Part shown: positions 48,405 to 59,030 of the stretch, in pieces
How the letters are laid out: every line of letters begins with the position of its first letter
How positions within the stretch are numbered: position 1 is the first letter of the stretch
Assembly: GCA_021848345.1 (NCBI GenBank)
Contig: JAJZUV010000009.1
Coordinates: 30,136 to 94,135, forward strand
DNA: 64,000 nt
Origin: Pseudomonadota bacterium
Lineage (GTDB): Bacteria > Pseudomonadota > Gammaproteobacteria > Burkholderiales > Burkholderiaceae_C
Direction: 5' to 3'
Notes under the pieces: generated by a model
What the model saw: only the letters and a program-made list of their open reading frames with translations
Told to the model about the DNA's origin: nothing
The model's database searches: none
Translations under genes and position numbers: made by a program

Positions 48405-49451
48405 TCAGGCGCCGGGGAAATTCTCCGGTTGCTTGGCCTTGCTGCGCGCCTCGGCCGGCGAGATCAGGCTGCGGCGCACCAGGTCGGACAGGTTCTGGTC
48501 CAGGGTCTGCATGCCGTGTGCCTGGCTGGTCTGGATCATCGAGTACATCTGCGCCACCTTGTTCTCGCGGATCAGGTTGCGGATCGCCGGGGTGCCGATC
48601 ATGATCTCGTGCGCCGCCACGCGCCCGCTGCCGTCCTTGAGCTTGCACAGGGTCTGCGAGACCACCGCGATCAGGGCCTCGGACAGCATGGCCCGCACCA
48701 TGTCCTTCTCGGCGGCCGGGAACACGTCGATGATGCGATCGATGGTCTTCGGCGCCGACGAGGTGTGCAGGGTGGCGAACACCAGGTGCCCGGTCTCGGA
48801 GGCGGTCAGCGCCAGGCGGATGGTCTCCAGGTCGCGCATCTCGCCCACCAGGATCGAGTCCGGATCCTCGCGCAGCGCCGAACGCAGCGCGTTGGAGAAG
48901 CTCAGGGTGTGCGGCCCGACCTCGCGCTGGTTGATCAGGCACTTCTTGGATTCGTGCACGAACTCGATCGGATCCTCGATGGTGAGGATGTGGCCGTATT
49001 CGTTCTCGTTCAGGTGGTTGACCATCGCCGCCAGCGTGGTCGACTTGCCCGAGCCGGTCGGTCCGGTCACGAGCACCAGCCCGCGGGGCTTGAGCGCCAG
49101 CTCGCCGAAGATCTTCGGGGCGTTGAGGTCGTCGAGCGAGAGAATCTTGCTCGGGATGGTGCGGAACACCGCGCTGGCGCCGCGCTGCTGGTTGAACGCA
49201 TTCACCCGGAAGCGCGCCAGGCCGTTGATCTCGAAGGAGAAGTCGACCTCGAAATATTCCTCGTAGTGCTTGCGTTGGACATCGCTCATGATGTCGTAGA
49301 CCATCGCATGCACCATCTTGTGGTCCAGAGGCTCGACGTTGATCCTGCGCACGTCTCCGTGCACCCGGATCATCGGCGGCAGTCCGGCCGACAGGTGAAG
49401 ATCCGATGCGTTGTTCTTCACGCTGAACGCCAACAATTGCGTGATATCCAC
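48405..49451 (-). CDS. pilT: Type IV pilus retraction ATPase PilT
   Basis: A 348-residue hexameric ATPase that drives pilus disassembly and twitching. The start is GTG 49451 (protein MDITQLLAFSVKNNASDLHL) with GGGGG seven to eleven bases upstream, and the same N-terminus as other PilT proteins. Motifs are GPTGSGKST, LTIEDPIEFVHESKKCLINQ, VGEMRDLETIRLALTASETG and the C-terminal AIRNLIRENK retraction helix. It is divergent from yggS across 175 bp. Confidence 0.95.
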   Translation of the reverse strand: MDITQLLAFSVKNNASDLHLSAGLPPMIRVHGDVRRINVEPLDHKMVHAMVYDIMSDVQRKHYEEYFEVDFSFEINGLARFRVNAFNQQRGASAVFRTIPSKILSLDDLNAPKIFGELALKPRGLVLVTGPTGSGKSTTLAAMVNHLNENEYGHILTIEDPIEFVHESKKCLINQREVGPHTLSFSNALRSALREDPDSILVGEMRDLETIRLALTASETGHLVFATLHTSSAPKTIDRIIDVFPAAEKDMVRAMLSEALIAVVSQTLCKLKDGSGRVAAHEIMIGTPAIRNLIRENKVAQMYSMIQTSQAHGMQTLDQNLSDLVRRSLISPAEARSKAKQPENFPGA

Positions 49452-49626
49452 TGCAATCCCCCTGATTATCTGGCGAGCCGAAACACACTCTATAGTAAGG
49501 GCAGGGCGTCGGGCCGCCGCTTTTTGTCCCAAGCATGCCCGAGGCTTGTTGTTTCGTCCATACGTCCCGGCCGGTACGCAGGCCGGGCATTCGCAGATTT
49601 TGTCCGTGATTCCAGATCGTGACGAC

Positions 49627-50352
49627 ATGGCCGACGGCCCCGCCGCCCGGCTGCGCGAGGTGCACCTGCGCATCGAAGGGGCCGCGCGGGCGGCCGGGCG
49701 CGACCCCGCCGAGGTGCGCCTGCTCGCCGTGTCCAAGACCTTCGGCGCCGAGGCCGTGGCGGCGATGGCTCGCTGCGGCCAGACCGAGTTCGGCGAGAAC
49801 TACGTGCAGGAGGGCGTGGCCAAGATCGGCGCGCTGCGCGCCGAGTGGCCGGCGCTGTGCTGGCACTTCATCGGGCCGCTGCAGAGCAACAAGACCCGCG
49901 ACGTGGCCGCCGGCTTCGACTGGGTGCACAGCATCGATCGCGTCTCGGTGGCTCGGCGCCTGTCGGCACAGCGCCCGCCGCCCGGCGAGCACGGCGTGCC
50001 CGCGCCGCTGCAGGTGTGCCTGCAGGTCAACGTCAGCGGCGAGGCGAGCAAGAGCGGGGTGGTGCCCGAGGAACTCCCCGGGCTGGCCCGCGAGGTCGCG
50101 CGCCTGCCCGGGCTTCGTCTGCGCGGCCTGATGTGCATCCCGGCTCCCGCGACCGATGCGGCCGCGCAACGCGCCCCCTTCGCGCGCCTGCGCGAGCTGC
50201 GCGACGATCTGGCCGCGCGGCTGGGTCTGAGCCTGGACACCCTGTCCATGGGCATGAGCGCCGACCTGGAGGCCGCGGTGCTCGAGGGCGCCACCATCGT
50301 GCGCGTGGGCAGCGCGCTGTTCGGCGAGCGTCCCGCGCGGGCGCAGCGCTGA
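49627..50352 (+). CDS. yggS: Pyridoxal phosphate homeostasis protein YggS/PLPBP
   Basis: A 241-residue alanine-racemase-fold protein that binds PLP through the lysine in LLAVSKTFGAEAVAAMA. Other family segments are EFGENYVQEGVAKI, CWHFIGPLQSNKTRDVA, QVNVSGEASKSGV and LSMGMSADLEAAVLEGATIV. It keeps free PLP low and affects amino acid pools. Location divergent from pilT is common in proteobacteria. Confidence 0.95.
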   Translation: MADGPAARLREVHLRIEGAARAAGRDPAEVRLLAVSKTFGAEAVAAMARCGQTEFGENYVQEGVAKIGALRAEWPALCWHFIGPLQSNKTRDVAAGFDWVHSIDRVSVARRLSAQRPPPGEHGVPAPLQVCLQVNVSGEASKSGVVPEELPGLAREVARLPGLRLRGLMCIPAPATDAAAQRAPFARLRELRDDLAARLGLSLDTLSMGMSADLEAAVLEGATIVRVGSALFGERPARAQR

Positions 50353-50362
50353 GGGCCCGCCG

Positions 50363-50758
50363 TCAGTCGGCCTCGTCGCGAAGGCGTCGCAGGTCCAGGC
50401 CCAGCGCCTGCAGCTGCTGCGCCCAGCGCCGCGCCTGCTCGTCGTCGAGCGCGCCCAGCGACTGCACCATGCGGCGCCAGTTGCCGGCCTGCTGGGGCAG
50501 CGCGGCGCAGTACAACAGGCGCGCGCCTTGCTGCACGGCCAGCACGGGAAAATTCTCCGGCTCGAAGTCGCCCAGCGCATCGGCCTGCGACTCCACGTCC
50601 ACCCAAAGCCAGCGCGAGGCCGGCAGCAGGTCCGCCGACTGCTGCGCCAGCTCGCGGTAGGCATCGCGCCAGCCGCGGCAGATGCCGCACCACTGCGCGC
50701 ACAGGCAGGCGACGATCCAGTCGCCTGCCGGCGCCGCGGACGTGCCCGCCGGGTTCAT
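50363..50758 (-). CDS. Thioredoxin-like protein
   Basis: A 131-residue cytoplasmic protein from ATG 50758. It has a thioredoxin-fold active site CAQWCGICRGWRDAYRELA, where CGIC takes the place of CGPC, and a later cis-Pro region NFPVLAVQQGARLLY. No signal peptide is present. It starts 5 bp after the ettA stop, so it is probably in the same transcript. Redox partner unknown. Confidence 0.78.
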   Translation of the reverse strand: MNPAGTSAAPAGDWIVACLCAQWCGICRGWRDAYRELAQQSADLLPASRWLWVDVESQADALGDFEPENFPVLAVQQGARLLYCAALPQQAGNWRRMVQSLGALDDEQARRWAQQLQALGLDLRRLRDEAD

Positions 50759-50763
50759 GACGT

Positions 50764-52428
<1,665 letters not shown>

Positions 52429-52557
52429 GGATGGAGGTGCGGAAAAACGAAAAAGGGGAAGGAGTCGGGCCGCGCCGCGCGGGGCAGGCCGCCATGCGGG
52501 CACTTTAGCAGCCTGCCGGCGTCGGTGGGCCGGGCGCGCCCCGGCCCCGGGGCCGGG

Positions 52558-53169
52558 TCAGAAGGCGCTCATCGCCCTGGCGATCGGGCCGTCGCCGAGC
52601 TGCTCGCGCAGCAGCGCGAACATGCGCATGTCGTGGTAGGAGCCCTTCCAGAACGCGAACTGGCGCAGGACCGCCTCCTGCTCGAAACCCAGCGCCTGCA
52701 GCACCTTGACCGAGGCCTGGTTGTCCAGCGCCGTCAACGCGTTCACCCGGTTGAGGCCCATGGTGGCGAAGCCGTAGGCCAGCACCGCGCCGGCGGCCTC
52801 GCGCATCAGGCCTCGCCCCCAGTACTGGCTGGCCATGTCGTAGCCGAAGGAGGCCATGTTGGTGGTCTTGTCCCGGAAGAACAACCCGCAGGTTCCGATC
52901 ATGCGAAGGCTGTCCGGCTCCAGCATGGCGAAGCGGTCGTGATGCTTGAGGAAAAAGTCCAGCACGCGCTGGGCCTGCTGCAGATCGGCCAGGGTATCCA
53001 GCTCGTAGTAGCGAGTCACCTCGGGCTGGCTGTAGATGCCCAGCAGTCCCGCCGCGTCGGTCAGCCCCAGCGGGCGCAGCAGCATGCGCTGGGTGCGCAT
53101 GCGGCGCGTGGCGGGGTCGAATTCGAGTACGGGCACGCGAGCATCCGGTGGGCTGTGGCGAGGCTCCAT
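52558..53169 (-). CDS. GNAT family N-acetyltransferase, RimJ/RimL-like
   Basis: A 203-residue acetyltransferase. Typical segments are QRMLLRPLGLTDAAGLLGIY, IGTCGLFFRDKTTNMASFGY, the acetyl-CoA loop YWGRGLMREAAGAVLAYGFA and LNRVNALTALDNQASVKVLQ. This is the RimJ/RimL-type group, which acetylates protein N-termini or other amines; the substrate here is not predictable. It lies between the degQ terminator and ettA. Confidence 0.87.
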   Translation of the reverse strand: MEPRHSPPDARVPVLEFDPATRRMRTQRMLLRPLGLTDAAGLLGIYSQPEVTRYYELDTLADLQQAQRVLDFFLKHHDRFAMLEPDSLRMIGTCGLFFRDKTTNMASFGYDMASQYWGRGLMREAAGAVLAYGFATMGLNRVNALTALDNQASVKVLQALGFEQEAVLRQFAFWKGSYHDMRMFALLREQLGDGPIARAMSAF

Positions 53170-53186
53170 GGTAGTGCGCGCGCTCC

Positions 53187-53217
53187 AAAAAAAAGCGGCG
53201 GGGACGCGCCCCGCCGC
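53187..53217 (-). terminator. Rho-independent terminator, minus strand, after degQ
   Basis: GCGGCGGGG (53195-53203) pairs with CCCCGCCGC (53209-53217). On the minus strand the stem is followed by eight T (A-run 53187-53194). It lies 123 bp past the degQ stop; the gap is G/C-rich without a gene. Confidence 0.85.
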
Positions 53218-53339
53218 AATCGCTTGCCGCTCGCTTGAGCCCTGGCCGGAGCCACCCGGTCAGGGAGTCCCGACCGGCGCTTGCGGCGCCGGCCGGGGGT
53301 TCGGTCCCGCCGAGGCGGGGGTGGGTCGGCGGACCTGGT

Positions 53340-54818
53340 TCAACCCAGGTCCACCGGCACGAAGATGCGGGCGTGGCCGCGCTGGATCAGCAGCGCCACG
53401 GTGTTGCCTGCGGACTTGAGGATCGAGCGCACCTGCGCCACACTGCTCACCGCCTTGCCGTCGATGGCCAGCAGGATGTCGCCGGGCTGCACGCCGGCCT
53501 GCTCGGCCGGGCCGGACACGCCTTGCACCAGCAGCCCGTTGTGCACCTGTGCCTGCGACTGCTCCGCGGGGTTCAGCGGCCGCACCTGCAGACCCAGGCC
53601 ATGTCCGCTGGCGGTGCTGCCGGCGTCGGCCACCAGGGAGCCCTCGCTGAAGCTGCCCAGCGTGGCGTCCAGCGTGGTCTGGCGATGGTTGCTCCACACG
53701 CCCAGCTTGACCTTCTGCCCCGGCTGCATCATGCCGATCATCATCGGCAGATCGGTCGAATCGTTCACCGGCTGGCCGTTGACGCTGAGAATGATGTCAC
53801 CCGCCTTCAGGCCGGCCTTGGCCGCCGGGCTGCCGTCGCTGACCTGCGCCACCAGCGCGCCGCGCGGGTTCTGCAGGCCGAAGGAGTTGGCCAGCTGCTG
53901 CGTGACGGTCTGCACCGCGATGCCCAGCTTGCCGTGCTGCACCTGGCCGTGTTCGATGATCTGACGCGCCACCGCTTCGGCCACGTTGATCGGAATGGCG
54001 AAGGAAAGGCCTTCGAAGGCGCCGGTCTGGGTGAATATCTGCGAGTTGATGCCGACCACCTCGCCCTGGGTGTTGAACAGCGGGCCGCCCGAGTTGCCGG
54101 GGTTGACCGCGACGTCGGTCTGGATGAAGGGCACCATGCTGTCGTCGGGCAGCGCGCGGCTCTTGGCGCTGACGATGCCCGCGGTGACGGTGTTGTAGAA
54201 GCCGTAGGGCGAGCCGATGGCCAGCACCCAGTCACCCGGCTCGAGCTTGGACGGATCGCCGATGCGCACCGTGGGCAGCCCGGTGGCCGCGATCTTCAGC
54301 ACGGCGATGTCGGTCTTCGCGTCGGTGCCCAGCACCTTGGCCTTGTAGCTGCGCTGGTCGGTCAGCGTGACGGTGACCGACTTGGCGCCCTTGACCACGT
54401 GCGCGTTGGTCAGCACCAGGCCGTCGGAGCTGATGATGAAGCCCGAGCCCAGGCCCTCGGTCGGAACCTCGCGCGGGCCCTGGTTCTGGAACTGCTGGAA
54501 GAACTGGAAGAAGGGCGAGTTGCGCAGTTGCGGAGGGACCTGCGACATGTCCGGCCCGCCGGTGGTGGTGGTCTCGCCGCGCACGTTGATGTGCACCACC
54601 GTGGGACCGAAGCGCTTGACGATGGACGAGAAATTCGGGCCGCCGACCGCCGCCGTCTGCCCGACCGCGGCCGGGGGGTTGTTGAACAGCGGAAGGGTCT
54701 TGTGGTCCAGCTTCACGGGCGGAGGATTGCCCGCGTAGCTGACCTGCCACAACGTGAGGCCGCCCAGCGCGATGGCGGCCGAGGCCGCGATCGCGGCGAT
54801 GAAACGGGTGTTCTTCAT
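53340..54818 (-). CDS. degQ: DegQ/MucD-type periplasmic serine protease
   Basis: A 492-residue HtrA family protease from ATG 54818 (MKNTRFIAAIAASAAIALGG), with a signal anchor at the N-terminus. The catalytic triad is visible in TNAHVV (His), TDIAVLKI (Asp) and GNSGGPLF (Ser). Two PDZ domains follow (KLGIAVQTVTQQLANSFGLQ and the LGLQVRPLNPAEQSQ region). It degrades misfolded envelope proteins. AGGAG lies ten bases before this ATG; another in-frame ATG at 54842 lacks one. The 285-bp gap to the divergent SIMPL gene shows no clear promoter to me. Confidence 0.93.
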   Translation of the reverse strand: MKNTRFIAAIAASAAIALGGLTLWQVSYAGNPPPVKLDHKTLPLFNNPPAAVGQTAAVGGPNFSSIVKRFGPTVVHINVRGETTTTGGPDMSQVPPQLRNSPFFQFFQQFQNQGPREVPTEGLGSGFIISSDGLVLTNAHVVKGAKSVTVTLTDQRSYKAKVLGTDAKTDIAVLKIAATGLPTVRIGDPSKLEPGDWVLAIGSPYGFYNTVTAGIVSAKSRALPDDSMVPFIQTDVAVNPGNSGGPLFNTQGEVVGINSQIFTQTGAFEGLSFAIPINVAEAVARQIIEHGQVQHGKLGIAVQTVTQQLANSFGLQNPRGALVAQVSDGSPAAKAGLKAGDIILSVNGQPVNDSTDLPMMIGMMQPGQKVKLGVWSNHRQTTLDATLGSFSEGSLVADAGSTASGHGLGLQVRPLNPAEQSQAQVHNGLLVQGVSGPAEQAGVQPGDILLAIDGKAVSSVAQVRSILKSAGNTVALLIQRGHARIFVPVDLG

Positions 54819-55103
54819 GATGGCGTAGCTCCTGATGTGCAATCCAGGGGAATTTGATTCGGCAGGTTCCCATGTTGCATCGCGGTGCTTAGGGGGGCCT
54901 TAAGGGGCTGCCGCCCGCGCGGCCTCGCGGCGCACGACCCCACGGAGTCTGGGGGAAGGCTTGAAGCTTCGGCGTTGGCGGGCGTAGGGTTGGGGCATCG
55001 CGGTGTGCGCGATGGCTCGCCCTGCGCGTGTCCAAGGTCCTTGCGCTCACCCTCCCAGGTCCATCCCATCCCGGGTCCATCCCCTTTTACCGAGGAGTTC
55101 ACG

Positions 55104-55847
55104 ATGCCGCAGCGCTTGCCCGCCGTACCCTTTTTCCTGCGTCGAGGCGCCATGTGCTGCGCGCTGGCGCTGGGCGCGTTGGCGGGCCCGGCATGGGCCG
55201 AGCAGCCCGCGCCCGCGGGCCTGCTGCGCCTGCAGGCGCAGGCCAGCGCCGAGGTGGTGCCGGACCGCAGCGTGGCCAGCCTGGCGGCGGTCGCGCAGGG
55301 CGACGACCTGGCGGCGCTGAACGCCGACGTGGCGCGGCGCCTGGACGCCGCGCTGCGCAGCGCGCGGGCGGTGCAGGGCGTGCAGGCCAGCACCGGCGAG
55401 GTGTCCACCCAGCCCAGGTTTCGCGATACCGGCGGCACGGTGCGCCAGGACGGCTGGACCGTCAGCGCCGTGCTGACCTTGCGCACGGCCGATCCGGACA
55501 AGCTCGGGGTGCTGCTGGGCGAGTTGGGCAAGACCCTGCAATTGCAGTCGGTGCGCGGCGAGATGTCCGCGACCCAGCGCCAGCATGAGCTCGACACCCT
55601 GGGGGCGCGTGCCATCGCCGCGTTCCGTGCCCGTGCGCAGGCCTGCGCGCGCGAGTTCGGCTACGCGGGCTACACGCTGGGCGAGGTGCAGCTCAGCGAC
55701 CTGCAGGGCGCCGAGCCCCAGCCGCGGCCGATGATGTTGCAGCAGGGCATGCTGGGCGCACGCGCCGCGCAACCCGCGATGGCGGTGCAGCCGGGCCGGC
55801 GCGAGGTCAGCGTCAGCGTCAGCGGCAGCGTGCAGCTGGTGCGCTGA
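55104..55847 (+). CDS. SIMPL (DUF541) domain periplasmic protein
   Basis: A 247-residue exported protein with GAGGAG before ATG 55104 and a signal peptide ending AGPAWA. The mature part is one SIMPL domain: LQAQASAEVVPDRSVASLAA, VSTQPRFRDTGGTVRQDGWT, LGARAIAAFRARAQACAREF. The family (BP26, YggE) is periplasmic and linked to oxidative or envelope stress; function is not settled. It is divergent from the DegQ protease gene. Confidence 0.85.
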   Translation: MPQRLPAVPFFLRRGAMCCALALGALAGPAWAEQPAPAGLLRLQAQASAEVVPDRSVASLAAVAQGDDLAALNADVARRLDAALRSARAVQGVQASTGEVSTQPRFRDTGGTVRQDGWTVSAVLTLRTADPDKLGVLLGELGKTLQLQSVRGEMSATQRQHELDTLGARAIAAFRARAQACAREFGYAGYTLGEVQLSDLQGAEPQPRPMMLQQGMLGARAAQPAMAVQPGRREVSVSVSGSVQLVR

Positions 55848-55889
55848 GCCCGCGCCCGCTGGCCGTCGGCGGCGGCCCCGTTCGCCTGC

Positions 55890-57128
55890 TCAGGCCGCTC
55901 CGGCGCTCGCGGCGGCGGCGCCCTGCCGGCGTGCCCTGGGTTGGTGCAGATCGGGCAGCAGCGCGGCCAGCAGGCCGATCAGGGGCAGGAAGGAGCACAC
56001 CTTGTACACGCCGACGATGCCGATCAGGTCGGCCAGTTGCCCCAGCGCGGCCGCCCCGATGCCGCCCAGCCCGAAGGCCAGGCCGAAGAACAGCCCCGAG
56101 ACCGCGCCCACGCGCCCGGGCATCAGTTCCTGCGCGTAGACCACCATGGCGGGAAAGGCCGAGGCCAGCACGAACCCGATGATCGCGGTGAGCACCGCCG
56201 AGGTGCCCAGGCCCACGTAGGGCAGCGCCAGCGTGAACGGCGCCACGCCGAGGATGGAAACCCAGATCACGCGCTTGCGCCCGATGCGGTCGCCGATGGG
56301 CCCGCCCAGCAGGGTGCCCGCGGCCACCGCGGCCAGGAACACGAACAGGTGCAGCTGGGCGTCGCGCACGCTGACGTCGAAGCGCTTTTGCAGGAAAAAG
56401 ATCAGGTAGGTGTTGATCGAGGCCAGGTAGAAGAACTTGGAGAACACCAGCGCCAGCAGCACGGCCATGGTGCGGCGTACCACGCTCGGCTCCGGCGCCT
56501 GCACCGGCTTCGCGGCGGCGCGCTTGCGCACCAGGTTCAGGTGATGACGCGCCCAGCGCCCGACCAGCGCCAGCACCACCATGCCCAGCAGCGCGGCCGC
56601 CGAGAACCAGGCGATGGAGCGCTGGCCGTGGCTGACGATGATCGCCGCGGCCAGCAGCGGGCCCAGCGCGCTGCCGGCGTTGCCGCCGACCTGGAAGATG
56701 GATTGCGCCAGCCCGTGCTGGCCGCCCGAGGCCATGCGAGCCACGCGCGAGGATTCGGGGTGGAAGATCGACGAGCCCATGCCCACGCAGGCGGCGGCCA
56801 TCAGCACATGGGGGAAGCTGTCGGCGCGCGACAGCAGCAGCAGCCCGACGAAGGTAAAGCCCATTCCAACTGAAAGGGAATAGGGTCGCGGCTTGCGGTC
56901 GGCGAACAGGCCCACCAGCGGCTGCAGGATCGACGCCGTGATCTGATAGGTCAGGGTGATCAGGCCGATCTGGCCGAAGCTCAGGTGCAGGTTGCCCTTG
57001 AGCAGCGGGTAGATGGCCAGCATCAACGACTGCATCATGTCGTTGAGAAGGTGCGAAAGGCTGATGGCGCCGAGCACGGAATAGTGCGTGCGTTGCGGGG
57101 CGCCGGCGGCGGCGTCGGACTGGGACAT
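55890..57128 (-). CDS. fsr: MFS exporter, fosmidomycin-resistance (Fsr) type
   Basis: A 412-residue inner-membrane transporter from ATG 57128 (MSQSDAAAGAPQRTHYSVLG). The segment GAISLSHLLNDMMQSLMLAI and the following YPLLKGNLHLSFGQIGLITL are close to E. coli Fsr. Twelve hydrophobic segments are visible. An open frame extends upstream to 57188 but is basic and unconserved. E. coli Fsr exports fosmidomycin; the native substrate is unknown. Confidence 0.87.
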   Translation of the reverse strand: MSQSDAAAGAPQRTHYSVLGAISLSHLLNDMMQSLMLAIYPLLKGNLHLSFGQIGLITLTYQITASILQPLVGLFADRKPRPYSLSVGMGFTFVGLLLLSRADSFPHVLMAAACVGMGSSIFHPESSRVARMASGGQHGLAQSIFQVGGNAGSALGPLLAAAIIVSHGQRSIAWFSAAALLGMVVLALVGRWARHHLNLVRKRAAAKPVQAPEPSVVRRTMAVLLALVFSKFFYLASINTYLIFFLQKRFDVSVRDAQLHLFVFLAAVAAGTLLGGPIGDRIGRKRVIWVSILGVAPFTLALPYVGLGTSAVLTAIIGFVLASAFPAMVVYAQELMPGRVGAVSGLFFGLAFGLGGIGAAALGQLADLIGIVGVYKVCSFLPLIGLLAALLPDLHQPRARRQGAAAASAGAA

Positions 57129-57263
57129 TCTGGGGGCGGGAGGTTGTTCGGAAACCGTGCTGCGCCGCGCGCGGCGCAAAGTAATCACTTTACGCCGATT
57201 GGGGTTTTCCTGCCCGTGGAGCTCGCCCCCGCCCCGCCGCGGGGCTGGGGCGGGATGCGCGAC

Positions 57264-58214
57264 TCAGGCGGGGTTCGCCGCCGCCGGGGGCTCGCCGTAG
57301 GCCGCCCGGAAATCCCGCAGCGCCTGCGCCAGGTCCGGCTGGTGGTTCTGCGGGCCGCTGCAGGCGACCTTGGCGGCGCCCAGCACGTTGCCCAGGCGGC
57401 AGGCGTCGACCAGCGGCCAGCCGGCCTCCAGCGCCCACAGCAGCGCACCGCGAAAGGCGTCGCCGCACCCGGTGGGGTCCACCACGCGCGCGGCCGCCAG
57501 GCCCGGCACGCGGGTGCAGCTGCCCGACTCGAACACGTCGCAACCCTGTGCGCCGCGGGTCACCACCAGCCCGCGCAGACGCTCGGCGAGCTGCTCCAGG
57601 CTCCAGCCGCTGCGTTCGCACAGCATGGCCGCCTCGTAGTCGTTGACCACCACCCAGTCGGCCTGCTCGACGAAGTCGCGCAGCGCGGCGCCGTCGAACA
57701 TGGGCAGGCCCTGACCCGGGTCGAACACGAAGGGCAGGCCGGCCGCGGCCATCTGCGCGGCGTGCTCGATCATGGCCTGGCGCCCGTCGGGCGCCACGAT
57801 GCCCAGGCGCAGCCCGGGCATCGCGGGTACCGGCTGGGTGTGCGCGAACTGCATCGCCCCCGGGTGGAAGGAGGTGATCTGGTTGTCGTCGCGGTCGGTG
57901 ACGATGTGCGCCTGCGCCGTGTGGGTGTTGGGCACCACGCGCACGTGCTCGCGGGCGATGTCCAGTTCGTCCAGGCGCCGCTCGTAGGCGCCGCCGTCCT
58001 CGCCCAGCGTGGCCAGCACCACGGGGTGGCCGCCGAGCCGGCGCATGGTGTAGGCGATGTTGCCGGCGCAGCCGCCGAAATCGCGCCGCAGCTCGGGGAC
58101 CAGGAAGGACACGTTGAGCACGTGGACCTTGTCGGGCAGGATGTGGTCGGCGAAGCGGCCCTCGAACAGGGCGATGGTGTCGAATGCGAGCGAACCGCAG
58201 ATCAGGCTGGACAT
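57264..58214 (-). CDS. PfkB family carbohydrate/nucleoside kinase
   Basis: A 316-residue ribokinase-fold enzyme. The N-terminal VLNVSFLVPELRRDFGGCAG is the substrate-binding region, and VDPTGCGDAFRGALLWALEA holds the catalytic Asp and anion hole. The sequence resembles the adenosine-kinase-like branch common in betaproteobacteria. Adenosine released by AhcY would be a reasonable substrate, but that link is inferred from the family only. Confidence 0.82.
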   Translation of the reverse strand: MSSLICGSLAFDTIALFEGRFADHILPDKVHVLNVSFLVPELRRDFGGCAGNIAYTMRRLGGHPVVLATLGEDGGAYERRLDELDIAREHVRVVPNTHTAQAHIVTDRDDNQITSFHPGAMQFAHTQPVPAMPGLRLGIVAPDGRQAMIEHAAQMAAAGLPFVFDPGQGLPMFDGAALRDFVEQADWVVVNDYEAAMLCERSGWSLEQLAERLRGLVVTRGAQGCDVFESGSCTRVPGLAAARVVDPTGCGDAFRGALLWALEAGWPLVDACRLGNVLGAAKVACSGPQNHQPDLAQALRDFRAAYGEPPAAANPA

Positions 58215-58314
58215 GGGCGCGTGAAGGCTGACGAATGCAGGAATCAGCCCGCACTGTAGCGCCTGCGCGCGCGCAGACCGGCGCGCGCGTGGGCGGTCGC
58301 GCGGGATCCGGGGC

Positions 58315-58815
58315 TCAGCGCAGCACGGCCAGCGCGGCTGCGTAGTCGGGTTCCTGCGCGATCTCCGGCACCAGTTCGCTGTGCAGCACCTGGTCGTTCT
58401 CGTCCAGCACCACGACGGCGCGCGCGGTCAGGCCGCGCAGCGGGCCGCTGACCATGTTCACGCCCCAGGCGTCGAGGAATTCCGGGTTGCGGAAGGTCGA
58501 CAGGGGCAGCACGTTGTTCAGCCCCTCGACGGTGCAGAAGCGGTTGGCGCCGAAGGGCAGGTCGGCCGAGACCACCAGCACCACGGTGTTGTCCAGCGCC
58601 GAGGCGTCCTGGTTGAAATGCCGCGTCGACTGCGCGCAGGTCGGCGTGTCCAGCGAGGGCACGATGTTGAGCACCTTGCGCTTGCCGGCCCAGGCGTCGA
58701 GCCCGACCTCGGCCAGGCCCTTGTCGGTCAGGCGCATCGCCGGCGCCTTGTCGCCGCGCTTGGGCAACGAGCCGCGGACTTCGACAGGGGTGCCGCGCAG
58801 GGTGATCTGGGCCAT
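58315..58815 (-). CDS. tpx: Thiol peroxidase (Tpx)
   Basis: A 166-residue atypical 2-Cys peroxiredoxin from ATG 58815, with GGAG nine bases upstream. The peroxidatic cysteine is in [16 protein letters not shown] and the resolving cysteine in [11 protein letters not shown]. It reduces hydrogen peroxide and organic peroxides with thioredoxin. It is the last core gene before the putative island junction. Confidence 0.95.
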   Translation of the reverse strand: MAQITLRGTPVEVRGSLPKRGDKAPAMRLTDKGLAEVGLDAWAGKRKVLNIVPSLDTPTCAQSTRHFNQDASALDNTVVLVVSADLPFGANRFCTVEGLNNVLPLSTFRNPEFLDAWGVNMVSGPLRGLTARAVVVLDENDQVLHSELVPEIAQEPDYAAALAVLR

Positions 58816-58935
58816 GGTGGGAGTCTCCGGGTTCATGAAGGATGGGAACCCGGGAATGCTAGTGATTCGCATGCGCCGCCGGGCATCCTGCGGCATTTCC
58901 CTGCATTTCATGTGGAAATTGTGCCGGGCGCCGAA

Positions 58936-58966
58936 AAAGGAAAAGCCAGGCACAAGGCCTGGCTTT
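58936..58966 (-). terminator. Minus-strand terminator of the disrupted tRNA locus
   Basis: AAAGCCAGGC (58942-58951) and GCCTGGCTTT (58957-58966) form a 10-bp stem with loop ACAAG. On the minus strand it is followed by a T-rich run, and it sits 10-30 bp beyond the CCA end of the tRNA fragment, the usual place for a tRNA terminator. Confidence 0.75.
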
Positions 58967-58975
58967 CCGGATCGG

Positions 58976-58999
58976 TGGTGGAGAGGAGGAGGCTCGAAC
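58976..58999 (-). other. tRNA 3'-end fragment, probable island attachment site
   Basis: On the minus strand the sequence reads G, T-loop TTCGAGC, T-stem 3' strand CTCCT, acceptor 3' strand CCTCTCC, discriminator A and CCA. The acceptor would pair with GGAGAGG, as in many tRNA-Ser. Upstream the pairing T-stem strand (AGGAG) and the rest of the tRNA are absent; the sequence GAATG does not fit. A bare 3' tRNA end with its terminator is what site-specific integration into a tRNA gene leaves at the distal end of an island. The truncated side faces the low-G+C region. Confidence 0.75.
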
Positions 59000-59006
59000 A
59001 TTCATG

Positions 59007-59030
59007 CCCTCTAAGTTATTGATTAGAGGG
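59007..59030. repeat. Palindrome next to the attachment site
   Basis: CCCTCTAA (59007-59014) and TTAGAGGG (59023-59030) flank an 8-nt A/T-rich spacer. It begins 8 bp from the tRNA fragment, on the island side. It may be an integrase or excisionase binding site, or a transcript end. Confidence 0.5.

Noticed and set aside
47698..50664. A 988-codon minus-strand frame spanning the cNMP gene and the region opposite yggS
   Set aside because: Only its last 214 codons match a family; the rest runs through pilT in the wrong register and antisense to yggS.
54885..55103. Upstream extension of the SIMPL gene to 54885
   Set aside because: The extension lacks a signal peptide; the ATG at 55104 has a strong ribosome-binding site and leads straight into one.
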